Shown one piece after another: positions 1-12,445 of a stretch of DNA of 64,000 nt. Under the pieces are notes generated by a model. That model made no database searches. It was not told the DNA's origin and saw nothing but the letters and a program-made list of their open reading frames with translations. Origin of the DNA: Onchocerca volvulus (taxonomy: Eukaryota > Nematoda > Chromadorea > Rhabditida > Onchocercidae); the NCBI GenBank assembly GCA_000499405.2, contig HG738140.1, positions 10,319,560 to 10,383,559 on the forward strand. The letters run 5' to 3'. The translations under genes and the position numbers were made by a program. Within the stretch, counting starts at the first letter, position 1. Each line of letters begins with the position of its first letter.

Positions 1-224
1 GTATTATATTGTGATAGATATTGATCGGTCGAGCCTCATGCTGGTCTTTAGCTTGATTTCTCTGAGATTCTATTCCGCTATATTAACATAGCTCCATGCA
101 GTTTCTATTGTTCATCTATTAATTTATAATGCAATAAAAAAAAAAAAAAACTTTGTAATTTACAATGATTCTGTAAAGAGAAATTTCTATAAAGATATGA
201 AATATTTTTTCAAAATATTGTCAG

Positions 225-1737
225 GAACATATGGAGTCGTTTACAAAGGTATCGATAAACGATCAGGAAAGATGGTTGCAATGAAAAAGATTCGTTTAGA
301 AAATGAAGATGAAGGTGTACCAGCAACAGCCATTCGAGAAATTTCATTACTTCGAGAATTAACACATCCGAACATCGTTGGGTTGGTTTTTCATTGATAA
401 ATATATATATCAATGATTATTTTGTTGGAAAATTCGGTCAAAAAAAGTGAGAAATAAAACTATACATTTTGATAGAGTTTATTAACAAGAAATAGTTGTT
501 TCAACACCAGAATATTCATTGGGCAATTATGGACGTTCCAATAATGGGCGGCAGTCCGTTATTATCCAGGTCATGTAATCAACCTGGTTGATATTTCATA
601 TTTTCAGTCTTGAAGAAATTATACTGGAAGAAAATCGGTTATATTTGATTTTTGAATTTCTTCATATGGATTTGAAAAAATACATCGACACAATTCCTGA
701 TAGTGAACTAATGGACAAAACATTGGTCAGTAAACTTTTTGTAGTTTCCTTTTCAAAAGTGAAGTGAAAAAAAAAAAAAAAAGAAAATATGTATTTGTAG
801 CAATGGAATGAGATTCTAATAAATGAATGGTAAGGGCAAATTATTAATTAATTTATTGCAGCAAAAGTCTTATTTATATCAAATATTGCAAGCTATCTGT
901 TTCTGCCATCAGAGACGTGTTCTTCATCGTGATTTGAAACCACAGAATTTACTGGTAGACAAAAACGGTGCCATCAAACTTGCAGATTTCGGTCTTGCGA
1001 GAGCTATAGGCATTCCAATTAGGGCTTATACTCATGAAGTAAGTTACTTTATTCTTAGCTTTTGCTTCTAGTAGGCAAGAAGTTTGACGTGAAAAAGATT
1101 CTTCACATTATATTCAACAGATTGTCACTTTGTGGTATCGAGCTCCTGAAGTACTTCTTGGCGCAACTCGCTATTCGATGGGAGTTGATATATGGAGCAT
1201 CGGATGCATTGCTGCTGAAATGGCGACAAAAGTACCATTATTTCAGGGTGACTCGGAAATTGATCAGATTTTCCGCATTTTTCGGTTCGTTTTCTGTATC
1301 TATATTGATTTTTCCAACTATTTTTTTCTATTTCTTTTTCTTTCAGAATTATGTCGACTCCTACCGAAGATATTTGGCACGGAGTTACTCAGCTTCCAGA
1401 TTTCAAGATGTCATTCCCTCAGTGGAAGGAAGATGGTCTCCGCAAAATTCTTGACACTTATATGGATCCCGAAGGCATCGAGATTTTGCGCGTGAGAATA
1501 ACTTTATTGGAAATTTGAATATTTGAACATTTCAAGTTTTAATATGCCTTAGATAAAAGTTACACTGAATTTTGCATTTATATATGTTCTTTGTAGGACA
1601 TGCTTATTTACGATCCTGCGCAACGAATTTCAGCGAAGAAACTGTTGAAAAGTCCTTATTTTGATGATGTTGATCGAAAAAAGCTTCCAGCTGGTGATTA
1701 TGACGGGACCTTGGTCATACCGCCTCGACGTGTGTGA
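225..1737 (+). CDS. cdk-1: Cyclin-dependent kinase 1 (Cdc2), 5' end outside window
   Basis: This is the Ser/Thr kinase that drives mitotic entry together with cyclin B. Exons by phase and homology: 225-381, 608-725, 862-1038, 1121-1284, 1347-1491, 1597-1737 (stop TGA), giving 299 visible residues. The first visible exon begins inside the glycine-rich loop (GTYGVVYKG, with the Thr14/Tyr15 inhibitory phosphosites). About 12-17 N-terminal residues are therefore missing, presumably in an exon left of the window. Seen in order: [21 protein letters not shown] (catalytic Lys and the cyclin-binding helix, PATAIRE instead of PSTAIRE), [10 protein letters not shown] catalytic loop, ADFGLARA Mg loop, YTHE activation-loop Thr, [10 protein letters not shown], and a C-terminal LPAG(D/N)Y segment as in C. 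elegans CDK-1. Conserved WSIGC and [15 protein letters not shown] support CDK1 over CDK5 or CDK4. The only doubt is whether it is the main CDK1 or a close paralogue. Confidence 0.93.
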
Positions 1738-1939
1738 TTCTTCTAGCTTAAAAATTTGGCTATTTTCTTTTTATTCCATTTTGTCTTTATTATTATTATT
1801 GCATAAATCATAATGAAGTGTTTTTTGATGAAGTTTAAGCTTATTTTATAAATAATCTCAAATTTAGTGAAGTTTGATTCATTTGAAAAAAATAGTTGCA
1901 AAACAGCAAGGTCGAATTATTATAGTCTTTTTTTGCTGG

Positions 1940-1945
1940 AATAAA
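1940..1945 (+). terminator. Candidate poly(A) signal of the CDK1 gene
   Basis: AATAAA lies about 200 bases after the CDK1 stop codon and is the first exact hexamer I see downstream. The cleavage site is not determined. Confidence 0.4.
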
Positions 1946-4889
1946 CAGATTTCTTTGACACAGCTTATTAGAAATGCTCCAGTTATCAGATATATTCATA
2001 TATCGAGATTTTTATAGAAGTCTTTTTCAAATTTTATGAAGTTTATAGAGCATTACTTCAGGCTTTAGATTTACTCGTAGGTGTAGCAGAATGACATAAT
2101 AAGATGCGATGGCAAGAAAGGGTTATATATATTCTCACGTATATCATGGAAGGGATGGGATTAGAATCTGAAATTTTTTTGGGAAGTCAAAAAAGCAATA
2201 GCTTGGGAAAACTGTTAGTACTGATTCTTCAGCCGTAAGTTTTTAAATAATTAAAGACTTTGAAACGTTCTGTCTCTCCTTTGGTTTTAGGGATTATTTG
2301 GGCAAGTGACAAATACACACCTAATACATATGAAACTGCTTGGTAAGTGTTGCCATTTCTGATGATTAACATAAATCTTCAGAAGAGCAATAACTAACTA
2401 TGCCATATGCTATAGCAGGTTTTATTTGGTTCCTTGAAATGTTGTAAAAAGTTGTTGTACCAATTCCAGATACTGCTTCAGTAATATGATATAAATTTTG
2501 TACCGTTTACCAATAGAACATTCTACCATAGAATTTGGCTTTTCTGTGAAGAATGAGTTTGACACTAATAGTACTCTGTCTTCCATAAATTCCAAGGAAA
2601 TGATATTTTTATTATCTACTAATGTTATAGGTACATAAACACAGAATATGACCTTTTATTTGCTCTTATGGTTCTGGAATGTATGTCAGTTTGGAATGAA
2701 TTTAGTTCATTTATGTGTCATTTAAAAATTCCGGATTTCACTTGTTCGATTTAAAGAATCATCTAGAAAGCTATAAATAAGGACGGATGAAGAAGTTTCT
2801 GGTGTACAACTGTAATCTATGTTCATAAGTTTTAGAGAAATTGATGTTTTCTCAGCGAATTGGTTTTTTAAGTTCAAATGAAAAGAGAGGGAATCACTCG
2901 GCAAGAAGTAATGATAGTTTTAAGAGAAGCATGTAATTATGAATAAGCATAGATAAGAGAGTAACAGCTGTGCTTCTTCTCAAGGCTACGTTAATACCAC
3001 AGACTTTCCTAACGGTGACCGTGTTAACTGATTCATAAGTTAATTGATATGGAAATCTCTAAGTTTATCGAATTCAGTACACCAAATGAATTTTTTCAAT
3101 GTAAATTTAGGCTGGAATATATTTTTAAACGATGAATCATTTGTAAGTATATTATTTAGATATGATTAATTCGAAAAATGGACTGAAGTATTATTCCAGG
3201 ATAGAGAAAATCGGTGAAAATGGCTTTTTTTATTTAATTCGTCATTATTTCTGCAAACCAAATCGCTTAGTGCAATGCAGCTTTCTTTGGATATTTTTAT
3301 AACAGGGTGTACAAGAGCAGTGTATTTTACTATTTTAGTAGTATAATTTTTTTATAATAAATGCGATCTTTGGAAAAGAAACTGCAGAACTATCTTAAGC
3401 AATTAATTAAAGGTTACAAATTTTTTCACATGTTTTATTTTTATCTAATCACAGAACTGCTCTAAAATGAGCATATATAGGATTAATTCGAAAAGTATTA
3501 ATTAATTAAAGTGGTTTTGATTGATTTACAAAATAGCTGACAACCAGAAAACTTGTTACTTTGAAACGCATTTTTTCGATGCATCTCCAAACGATTCGCT
3601 TAAATCTGCTATTTTACGTGAAATATCACTTACGAGGGAACTCGGATTACTTGAATATTGTACGATTAGTGAGCAGGGATGAAGGATTTCTGTTGTTATT
3701 TAAATATCAAGACGTGAAGCATTTCTGTTTTGATGTTTATAACAGAAATTTAATGATAGATTTTGTTTTTGCTTTAGCATTTCTGCTTTTGTGTTTTAAA
3801 GCTTGAAGAATTTTTGTTGAATCAAATGTATACTTGTCTTTCTAATTCTTGTGTATCGTCGATCTGAGAAAATATTTGAGACAGCTACCCAAAAATATTT
3901 TCATGGAACGATGGCTTGTAATGTTTACTATCTTAATAGTTATTATTTATATTGCTATTTGGTTTCCTACATAATCGAAATCTAATGTTAATTCCTATAC
4001 CAATTGTATCATAGCAGTCTAATCAGTAGAAAAAAGAGATGACAATCAGTTGGCAATGGAACTTTGTTTGAAATGCTGGAGTCGGACTTTATTGTTCATC
4101 ATGCGATTCCTTTACCGCTGATGAATTAGATGTCTGAACATATTTGATATTCTCGTTCTAAGTGATAACATTATTGACGAAGCCAATATATCCAGCTAAT
4201 ACAAGGCTATTGCACTTAACGCAATACTGATTTCAGAAGGTTTCCGTCGCTTTTGTACCAAAACGCTTCGGCCAGTTGGAACTTCGTACGTTACTAAGGG
4301 CGTTTATTAAACTGATAGTAATGTATGCTCAAACCAGTAAATTAATAACGGTATCTATATCAAATTAACGCGTAATATCCAAGTACTAGTAAGTGATATT
4401 AAGGAAGTGTGATTTGTACTTTTATTTTTTCATTTTTAAAATATAAATATATTGATTTGACATGGCTTAACAAGATTTAAAGATGTGAAAATCTCGAAGA
4501 AATTGAATTATTTTCTTGAATGCAATGGTCATTATATCATTCATGCATGTTGTTCTCGTACTGTTATCTTGTCCTTCATTTTTGTGTGATATTTTCAGTT
4601 CGATTGAAATAAATCCTTTCAATTGAAATGAAATGGGATTCTTTGGAAATTTACAAAACGCAGGTATCGGCAGATCAATGCATCTCGTTTGGTTCATTGC
4701 ATTAGTCTGCTGCAATGATCGACGATTATTTCGATTGCTGTGCTGTCATGGGAAACAGAATGTGTGACCTTCGCACACCTGAGAATGTTCGTGAAGATAG
4801 TGTGTTTTCAAGCTTTGTAGCTATCGATTTTTTCCGCAAAGATTGAACATGCAGGATTACCAATTATCAAGAATTCTATCCACTCGTGA

Positions 4890-4924
4890 TTAATGATAAC
4901 ATTTCTTTTAAATGTTATCATTAA
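4890..4924. repeat. Perfect 15-bp inverted repeat (hairpin)
   Basis: Arms 4890-4904 and 4910-4924 are exact reverse complements around a 5-base loop. It lies in the less AT-rich island upstream of the transporter gene. It could be a chance hairpin, a MITE remnant or a structured RNA. Confidence 0.55.
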
Positions 4925-7133
4925 CGGTATTTTCATTCGATGACTGTCATTTAACGGCGCAACATCTTGTCCTCGTGGAAATGTTGTAGTGTGGCAGAGT
5001 GCTTCCACCCAATCGATCATCGACATTTCAATGTAAAACACTGCTTGGTCGCATTTTACAGTTCGTTTCTCTCTAAGCTGCCAGTTGAGGATCATCTGGC
5101 GGATGGAATGCTATTCTTTGCTAATTGCATTGGTTATGATTTTTCTTAGGAATTTCAAACCTTTTAGATTTAACACGCCTTATTTGTTTGAAAATTTAAT
5201 TAAATTTATCTTTGATAATTAATCAATTGATTTGTAAGAAGAAATTTTATTTTACTTCAATCTTTTCCCTTTAAAAATTCAATTCACATTTTCTTTAATT
5301 TCACATTTAATGTTTTTAATGTTTGTATACATTATTTCATTTGTTTTTCTCTTCGGACTCTCGCTAAACCTGCTCATTTTTCAACATATAATAAACTATT
5401 TGTTTTTGATGATCATTATTTCTAATTATTTCGAGTCAATTTTTATTACATTTTCGTTTGTTTTTACAGGCGAAGGGAGGAAATGTTTTTATCTTGAATA
5501 CCAGTTATTAGGTTAGTTTGTTTGTATTTTACTTGCGAAGTATTGATTCTATTTACTGATGTGCTATTGATTATTTTCTCCATAGTTCGAAATAATTCAT
5601 GCTAAGAATGAATGAATTCACTGATTTAGACTCCCACAGTAGAATACAATTTGCTTCTTACTCATCATTTGGCAAAATTCCTATCTGATCAATATTACTT
5701 CAATATAAACAAATCAATCAGTCAGTTAAAGACATATTTGATTCATTTTCTATCCATCAAGCTTTAATTAAAGTATTATTTTGTTTCACTTTTTCCACCT
5801 GTGAATAAAAATTTGTTTAAATATCTGCAGTGAAAGTCAAGGAATAAGATCTTGCTAATGTTTTATTAAAAAAATAAATTTTATAGAGTATGCTGTAAAT
5901 CAGTACAAATTAAATTTCTCACCGGTTATAATATTGATTAATGCAATTTAATAACTAGTTCTATAGTTGTTTAGTTGATTTCTGAATTCCATAACATGAT
6001 CCAATTGCGGCAGTTAATGTTATCAAATAACTTCAATTTATAAACCAAGTCACTTAGTGATTCTATCATCTATCCCGCTTATCAGAATCGTTTTGAAATA
6101 TTCTAATGCCACTCATAGAGATAATAAAATTTGTTAAAATGCACTAGAGAAGATGATCTTTGATATTTTCCTTTTCTGTACTCAGCACTGTTCAGGACAG
6201 TTAAGGATGTCTTGTGGATAATTCTTAGCTGTCAGGTGTCATGCAATGCAGCGACATTCATTGCAATTCTCTTCAGAGAATTTTTACGAAATAATTAATC
6301 TTTTTATTGTAATGGATGCTGTCTCTCATTCCATCATATTTGTCACCTTTAGTTCATTCTAGATGGTCTCTTTCTATTAGAGGTGTCATTTATATAGCAT
6401 TCCTAAACTGTACTATCAAAAATGCAAACTGCAGATTCAATGTCGAGGTTGCAAGTTTTGTAGATTGCAAATTCCTGTTTTCGTTGTTGCAATGAAATAA
6501 TTTTACATTTCTTTAATTTTTTTTTTTTTTTTTTTAATATCACAAATTAATGGATTATTCGTTACATGCAATTATTTATTTGTTTTTTTTTTCGAGAAAA
6601 TTTTCAAACGCTGTCTAATATAAATACATTTGTGTTGCAATGTACGAAATGCAGGTGAAAAATTTTATTGAAATGTTTCGAGGTGAAAGAAATTTTGTTG
6701 AGAATAGAATAGTAGCTTGCACATTAGCATCATTTTCCTCATTATTTTATTGATATTTTAATCTATTCTTTCATTTCTTTGTGCAGAGGAAATCTTAAGT
6801 TAGATTTTCAAGCTTAGCTTCGGAAGAGAGAAATGGATGAGATTGCCACAATTTTGAAGTTTTTTTTTTAAGAAATTGCAGTGAAATGTATTTCTCATTT
6901 CAGTTAAAACTAAGAAATTTGTCCTATTTCAATAGATTTTTCGAAATCTTTGGCATTTAATCGTCCACCATTTACATTAAATCCAAATAAAAATAAGAGG
7001 GAAAAGAAATTTTTTTTGGGAATGTTCATTTTTTATGAAAAATATAATCATTCTTTCGTTTTGATTCATTTGCGATCGGTGCTTTCCGGAGAATTTCATT
7101 CGAAAATATTGCTAATGAAAGGGAATATATTTC

Positions 7134-7135
7134 AG
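7134..7135 (+). promoter_or_regulatory. Probable spliced-leader acceptor of the MFS gene
   Basis: A TTTCAG acceptor ends three bases before the chosen ATG at 7139. This spacing is typical of nematode trans-splicing and decides the start over the in-frame upstream ATGs. An ordinary cis acceptor from an upstream non-coding exon would look the same. Confidence 0.5.
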
Positions 7136-7138
7136 CGA

Positions 7139-10100
7139 ATGCCCAAATCTCGACAGCTCAGCTATTGTTGTTTTGTTAATAATATTCGCTATCTTATTTT
7201 GATACTGTTAATTGCTTGTTTGAGTATTTTATTCGCCAATATTATTCTCTATAGTGTTGCTGTAATATATGACGATTATCAGGTTATTTTTATCATTTTA
7301 TATTTTCATTTTCTTCATTATTTTATTAATATTGAAATTTATTCTTTCATTTCTTTATAGTAGATTAAACTTTATTTCGTTAATTCTTCAAATAATCGAT
7401 AGAAATTAGTATGAAGTTTGACTGATGAATGGCATGCTTTATTTAAAGTGAAATGCCATTAGGAGATCCTATTCAAACTGTTGAACTCCTTATTATAGAA
7501 TAAAAACTTGCACACTTTAAGAATATTAAGTGCATGAGTTTCTAACTATATCGATATTTTAATTTCGCGTCTACCAAGAAAAAGCTTGTTTTCAGTGATA
7601 AATTTAACATACCTCAATAAAAGGATATGAATGATATCAAAACAATCTCAAATTTAGTTTTCATTTGAAGTGAAATTCCCAAATGATAATTTCGATGCTT
7701 TATTAGCAAGCCTTCTAGACATCTGAACTGTATTGAAAATTTTGATTTTCAAAACCTTTGTGTCCAAGTAGAAGTTTAATATCTTTAAATTTTAAAATAA
7801 GTAGCTAAAGCAAATTTTTTTTTTTAATAGTAATTATCAATTTTTCAAAATTCTGTCCTATATTTCTTAGTTTTTAAGAAATTAATGTAGAGAGAGCACT
7901 ACTAATGATTTCTCAAAATTATAATGTTATAATCATGAAGTAATTTTTTTTGTCGAATTATTTTATGAAATATTTATCGTTTTACATTTTGCAGGATACT
8001 CAACTGTGGAAGCAAATACATTTGACACAATTGACTTCCACAAAAAAAAGTATATATCTCGTTTTCAGTAATTGTAATCTTTTGATTTTAATACTCTATA
8101 TTATCACTATATTAAGGAATCTATTGATGTGTAAAGAATTCACTGTTCTTATTTGTAGCTGAAACAGCTGATGAGAATATAATGGATAACTGGCACCTAT
8201 TTTTCAGGACGATTTTTACAAAACGTTGCTGACGAGAATAATTTGGACAGCTCAAATATAAAAAGACATTTGGCCGAAATATTGGAAACAGCAAATTTCA
8301 ATTTCAATGAAACTGATGAATCATACGGAAGTATTTTTTATAACATAATGCTCATAAAACTTCAGTGCGACTCTTTATCATCTATTAAGAAACATATTTC
8401 TAAGAAAAATGGTTGTTAAAATGTCTTCATTTTTTTTTTCATGTTATGGCTTCAAATACTTTTTTTTTTTTTTTTTTTTAGCAAACAATGTAACATTCGC
8501 TGGAAGGAATTTATTCTCAGATACAATTCTAAATAAGGAAAGAACAACAACAATTAGGTGAAGATTTTTATTTCTTCATAATCTGCTTGTAAAAATTAGT
8601 GAAAAAGTAAAATTTTTGAAATTGTTTATATTAAATTGAGCTAACATTTTATTTTTATAGTTTTGTTTCTGGATCGAATGTTATAGATCCTTCAATTCTT
8701 CGCAAGCATAAAGATAGCGAAGGTAAGTTTCCAGCTTTTTTTATTATTTTTCAAATATTTTTTGAAAAATTGTCCAAAATATTTTCACATTGGAAAAGAT
8801 TCGTAGTGTATTTCTTCAATTTTTTTCTTCACAAAATGTTTTCTTATGTTTTGAATTATTTTTCTTCTAGAGCTAATCTATAAAAATGGCTTACCATTCG
8901 ATAAAGACAGGAAATCTTTAAAATGGGTTGACAATTCGAAAGATGGTAGTGGAAAAACGAGACAGCAAATCGAAATGTCAGTCTTATTTTAATTCAAATA
9001 AATTTAGTTACGTAAAAAGCTTCGCTCAACTTTTGCCTTCATAATACAAGTAACCTAACAAAAAAGTGAATTATTTAAATGAAGTGATTTGGCCAATTGA
9101 CAATGTAGACTATCTTCAGTTCATGTTTAACAAATCAACACTAGAACGCTCTGAGTTTTGTTTCAACACACTTCACTAAAAGGTTCTTTAACAATATAAC
9201 ATTTTGCTTAATTAAAGAATTTAAAGATAAGTTTTACAAATAGATTCATTTTAAATGTGTTTTAAGAGAAGATATCGCACACAGAACAGTGGAAAAGAAA
9301 TTGCAACACTTTCTGGTTTGGACTGCTCCCGGCACTGGAATGTTTTGCGGATCTTTCTTTACTTCTTGGTTTCTTCGGTCGTTTGGCAGTCGTCGATTTT
9401 TTGCTGTTATGATGGTAGTATCAGCTATAGCAACTGTATTACTTGCTATGACACCTCAAATTAAATACGGTAATTATGTTTGTGTTACACGCGATTTTAC
9501 TTTTCATGAAATTTAAGTTGTGAGTCAGTTTAAAAATGTAAGTGTTCATAAGTCATTCATAATTTTTATTTTAAAATTATTTGTAGTTCAGGCCGATATT
9601 TAACAATTTGCATGCGATTTATCCAGGGTTTGGCCTTCTCTAGCGTTTTTCCGATGATCGGTTTGGTGACGGCAAATTGGGGAACTCTCAAACAACAATT
9701 TCTATTTTTGATTTGTTGCACATGTTTCATTCAGGTCACTTTTTATAGATCTTAATGAACTTTATTTTAAAAAATATTCAAAATATTTGTCTTAAAAATA
9801 GTAATGAAACTCGACAAGAAATATTTCCAAAAATCTTATCAAGAAGAATGCTGCTTCTATCGGTTAAAGCCGCCATATATTTTGGATAAGGAGCAATTTG
9901 CTGTTGATAAAATTTTTTTAAAAAGATGTTTTGAATACCGATATTTTTAACAATTTTCAAGATTACTTATTTGTGATTCAGTCGCGTTACTACAAGGAAA
10001 AAAAAACTATTTGATTGAACAGGCAGTTAAGTGGTAGCAATAATATATATGTATAAAATATAAATAAGGGACGTTAAGATATTTTCCTTAAGAATGTAGT

Positions 10101-12220
10101 GTTTTTCTACATTAAGCGACAAAATTTTTATGAATTTACAGCTGGCACCTATAATTAAAGTTTTTATGAATTTATAACTGGCACCTTTAATTAAAATTTC
10201 TATGAATTTACAGCTGGCACCTTTATTTAGTTGGTTTATTTCGTCTTTTATATTTGTTCGTGATTATCGAATACCATTTCTCGTACATGCAACAGTAACC
10301 TGTTTACTAGCGTTAATTTGGCTAGTATTTTTTCGCGAAAAACCGCAATACCATTTTTCAGTAAATGGAATGGAACTGAACAAAATAGTGGCCGGAAAAA
10401 TTAAGGTATACATTGCATTCAAGAAATTATTACTCATCATTTTTCAGTGACTAAGAGAATCTATAGGGGGCAGCAGTACTGAAACGTATTTTTGAATCCT
10501 TGAAATGCTTATCTTTTTGTCACGCTGATGCCCAAAACCGTTCATCTTTAACATCAAAAGTCAATGACAATTGCAATTGTTGGTAACCTTATAAATCTTA
10601 TTAAATGAAGTAGAACTGATTTAAATTGTTTCTACCAAAAGTTGTCAATTTTTACAGGCCGAGCACAATCGAATTTTGGCCGAGAATCCTTGTCGACCAT
10701 TGATTATGTCGTTTTCGGTTTGGGCTATTTGGATTGCCGCTTGTGGGTATTTTGTTGTGGTTTCGGTTGCTGCTCAGTTTTTACCATTATACTGCTTGCT
10801 GATTGTTCGCGAAACTCGTACTGATTCCGCAATTCTGGCTGTCGTACCTTTCTTGTTTATGGTATGAAAATTAATATCCTATATATTAAAGGAGCATATG
10901 ATTTCGTCAATTAACAATCATTTGTTAGCATACTATATCATTTGATTAAAAAGAATAAAGAGTTTTGTCAAAACTGATTTTAGAATGACAGATCATGTTT
11001 GGTAATTTGTTGTTTGCTTTTCCTTTCCAGTTTATAATGACGCAGCTTCATGGATTATGGTATCGTTTAGCGAAGCTTTTTACCGAGAGGATATCAATAC
11101 TGGCATTCAATACTATCTCTTTTATTATTTGTTCATTGATTTTCATTTTTCTTGCAATATTTCCTCCTGGCGGTACATTTCATCACAGGTAATTTCAGTT
11201 TTGTATTTTTTCATATATCTTCATCTAATGGCTTTCACATTTTGCAAAATCCATTGCAGAATAAGAAACGTTGGTAATAACGTGCCTGAATTGTTTAATG
11301 CTTGGCTGTAAATTGAGTTTAGCATTTTGTTTTATAAATTCTGAAGTCCTGGTAATGAAATTCAAATAAATTGATAGCTCGAAAATAGACATATTCATGT
11401 TGATAATAAGTTGCGTTACGAATGCTTACATCGAAACTTGTAACAGCTTTATTGTTTATTGACTTTATTATTTTTAGTAAAATTTATCCACAGTTTTATA
11501 GCGATTTGTCCTTTTTACACAGCATTTAAAACTGTTTAATTTCAGTGTCGTGGCAGCATTCACTTTGATTCTATGTATTCTAACTTTTTCTGTTTACGGG
11601 TTTTATCGCAGTGCGGTATTAGTGGGCCGTTTTTTTGGGCAATTTATTATTTCCTATATTCGGTTTTTTATCGGATTTGCATTTTTCATCACAGCTGCTA
11701 CTACTGTTTTTTTTGTAGAAGAAAAGTCGGTTCTTTAATTTTAAATATAGGAATTAGATCATTAATATTGATTTTTTGAAAATGATATATGATTATAATG
11801 ACACTTCAAATACAGCGCGTTGTTGTTCTAAGGTATCGGAATGCTAATTTTGTTTTTAATTAATTTAATTTGTGTGTAAGGAACAGCAAGATTATCCTAC
11901 ATTTGCACATCTCTCACTCTTATGAATTTTGAGCAAGATCTTTCTTATTTTATTTTCTTCTTCTTTTTTTTTTTACTGAAACTTTTATAATGGATTCTAG
12001 TAATTTTAGTAATGCTGATGAATGGCGAGTGATGTTTTTGATATTAGCAGCCTTTCTCCTAATTTGTGCTGCTGCATTCGGAATATTTGGAAGTGCGTCA
12101 CCTGAAGAATGGTCAAAGGATAGTTGGGATCCTTCAGCAGCACGTCCGATGATTACATTTGACCAAATCGATTATCATGCGGATGAATGCGGCATTTTAG
12201 AAATGAGAATTTTAAGATGA
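7139..12220 (+). CDS. SLC17-like major facilitator superfamily transporter
   Basis: This is a polytopic membrane transporter, probably of an organic anion; the substrate is unknown. Thirteen phase-consistent exons: 7139-7282, 7995-8049, 8208-8330, 8482-8557, 8661-8722, 8871-8976, 9267-9469, 9592-9734, 10214-10405, 10658-10861, 11031-11188, 11546-11725, and 12001 (or 12010)-12220. The product is about 621 residues. TM1 lies at about residues 17-40, followed by a hydrophilic loop of about 150 residues with N-glycosylation sites. TM2 and later helices follow, with RYLTICMRFIQGLAFSSVFP resembling the SLC17 helix-4 region. NADEWRVMFLILA before the last helix and the IFGSASPEEWS tail are also SLC17-like. 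Exon 9 has a triplicated acceptor. The exon 12/13 junction has two possible acceptors 9 bases apart. The nematode-type large first loop is longer than in vertebrate SLC17 proteins. I am confident of the MFS fold and less so of the subfamily. Confidence 0.82.
10125..10232 (+). repeat. Triplicated 36-bp unit containing a 3' splice site
   Basis: Three adjacent 36-base copies (10125-10160, 10161-10196, 10197-10232) each carry TATGAATTTA followed by (CAG/TAA)CTGGCACCT. The third copy holds the acceptor used by MFS exon 9. The first copy retains an intact acceptor, but reading from it reaches a stop codon within the second copy. The second copy has lost the CAG. Confidence 0.85.
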
Positions 12221-12266
12221 TTCGCTGTCCTTTCTATTTACTTTGTACATATTGTAAGAAAATGCC

Positions 12267-12272
12267 AATAAA
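12267..12272 (+). terminator. Poly(A) signal of the MFS gene
   Basis: AATAAA lies 47 bases after the MFS stop codon. About 170 bases then separate it from the acceptor in front of the next small gene, the spacing seen inside nematode operons. Confidence 0.65.
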
Positions 12273-12445
12273 TGTTCTATTTTAATTTTTTTTTTATATT
12301 CCGTAAATTAAAGATAATATGTTGATTTCAATCCATAAAAATTGCAAACTTTTTGCTGCTTTTTATGACTTTTTAAGAAAATAAGAATGCGTTGACAAAT
12401 TGAAAATAAGATACAGATATTGCAAATTTAATTATTGTTAGGAAA

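Larger units (their letters stand above)
1746..7130. other. Intergenic, AT-rich, no recognised gene
   Basis: The stretch contains only short open frames without family resemblance or convincing splice structure. A slightly less AT-rich island at about 4080-5150 has overlapping open frames on both strands (minus 4808-5095, plus 4967-5149) and a perfect hairpin at 4890-4924. I do not call a gene there. Poly-T tracts occur near 6520-6537. Confidence 0.5.

Noticed and set aside
197..224. In-frame ATG at 197 giving a CDK1 start [13 protein letters not shown]
   Set aside because: It would replace the conserved IGEG of the glycine loop. The TTGTCAG acceptor at 218-224 and conserved phase indicate this is intron sequence.
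3561..3806. 81-residue open frame
   Set aside because: Phe/Leu-rich composition typical of AT-rich random sequence, no homology and no splice or start context.
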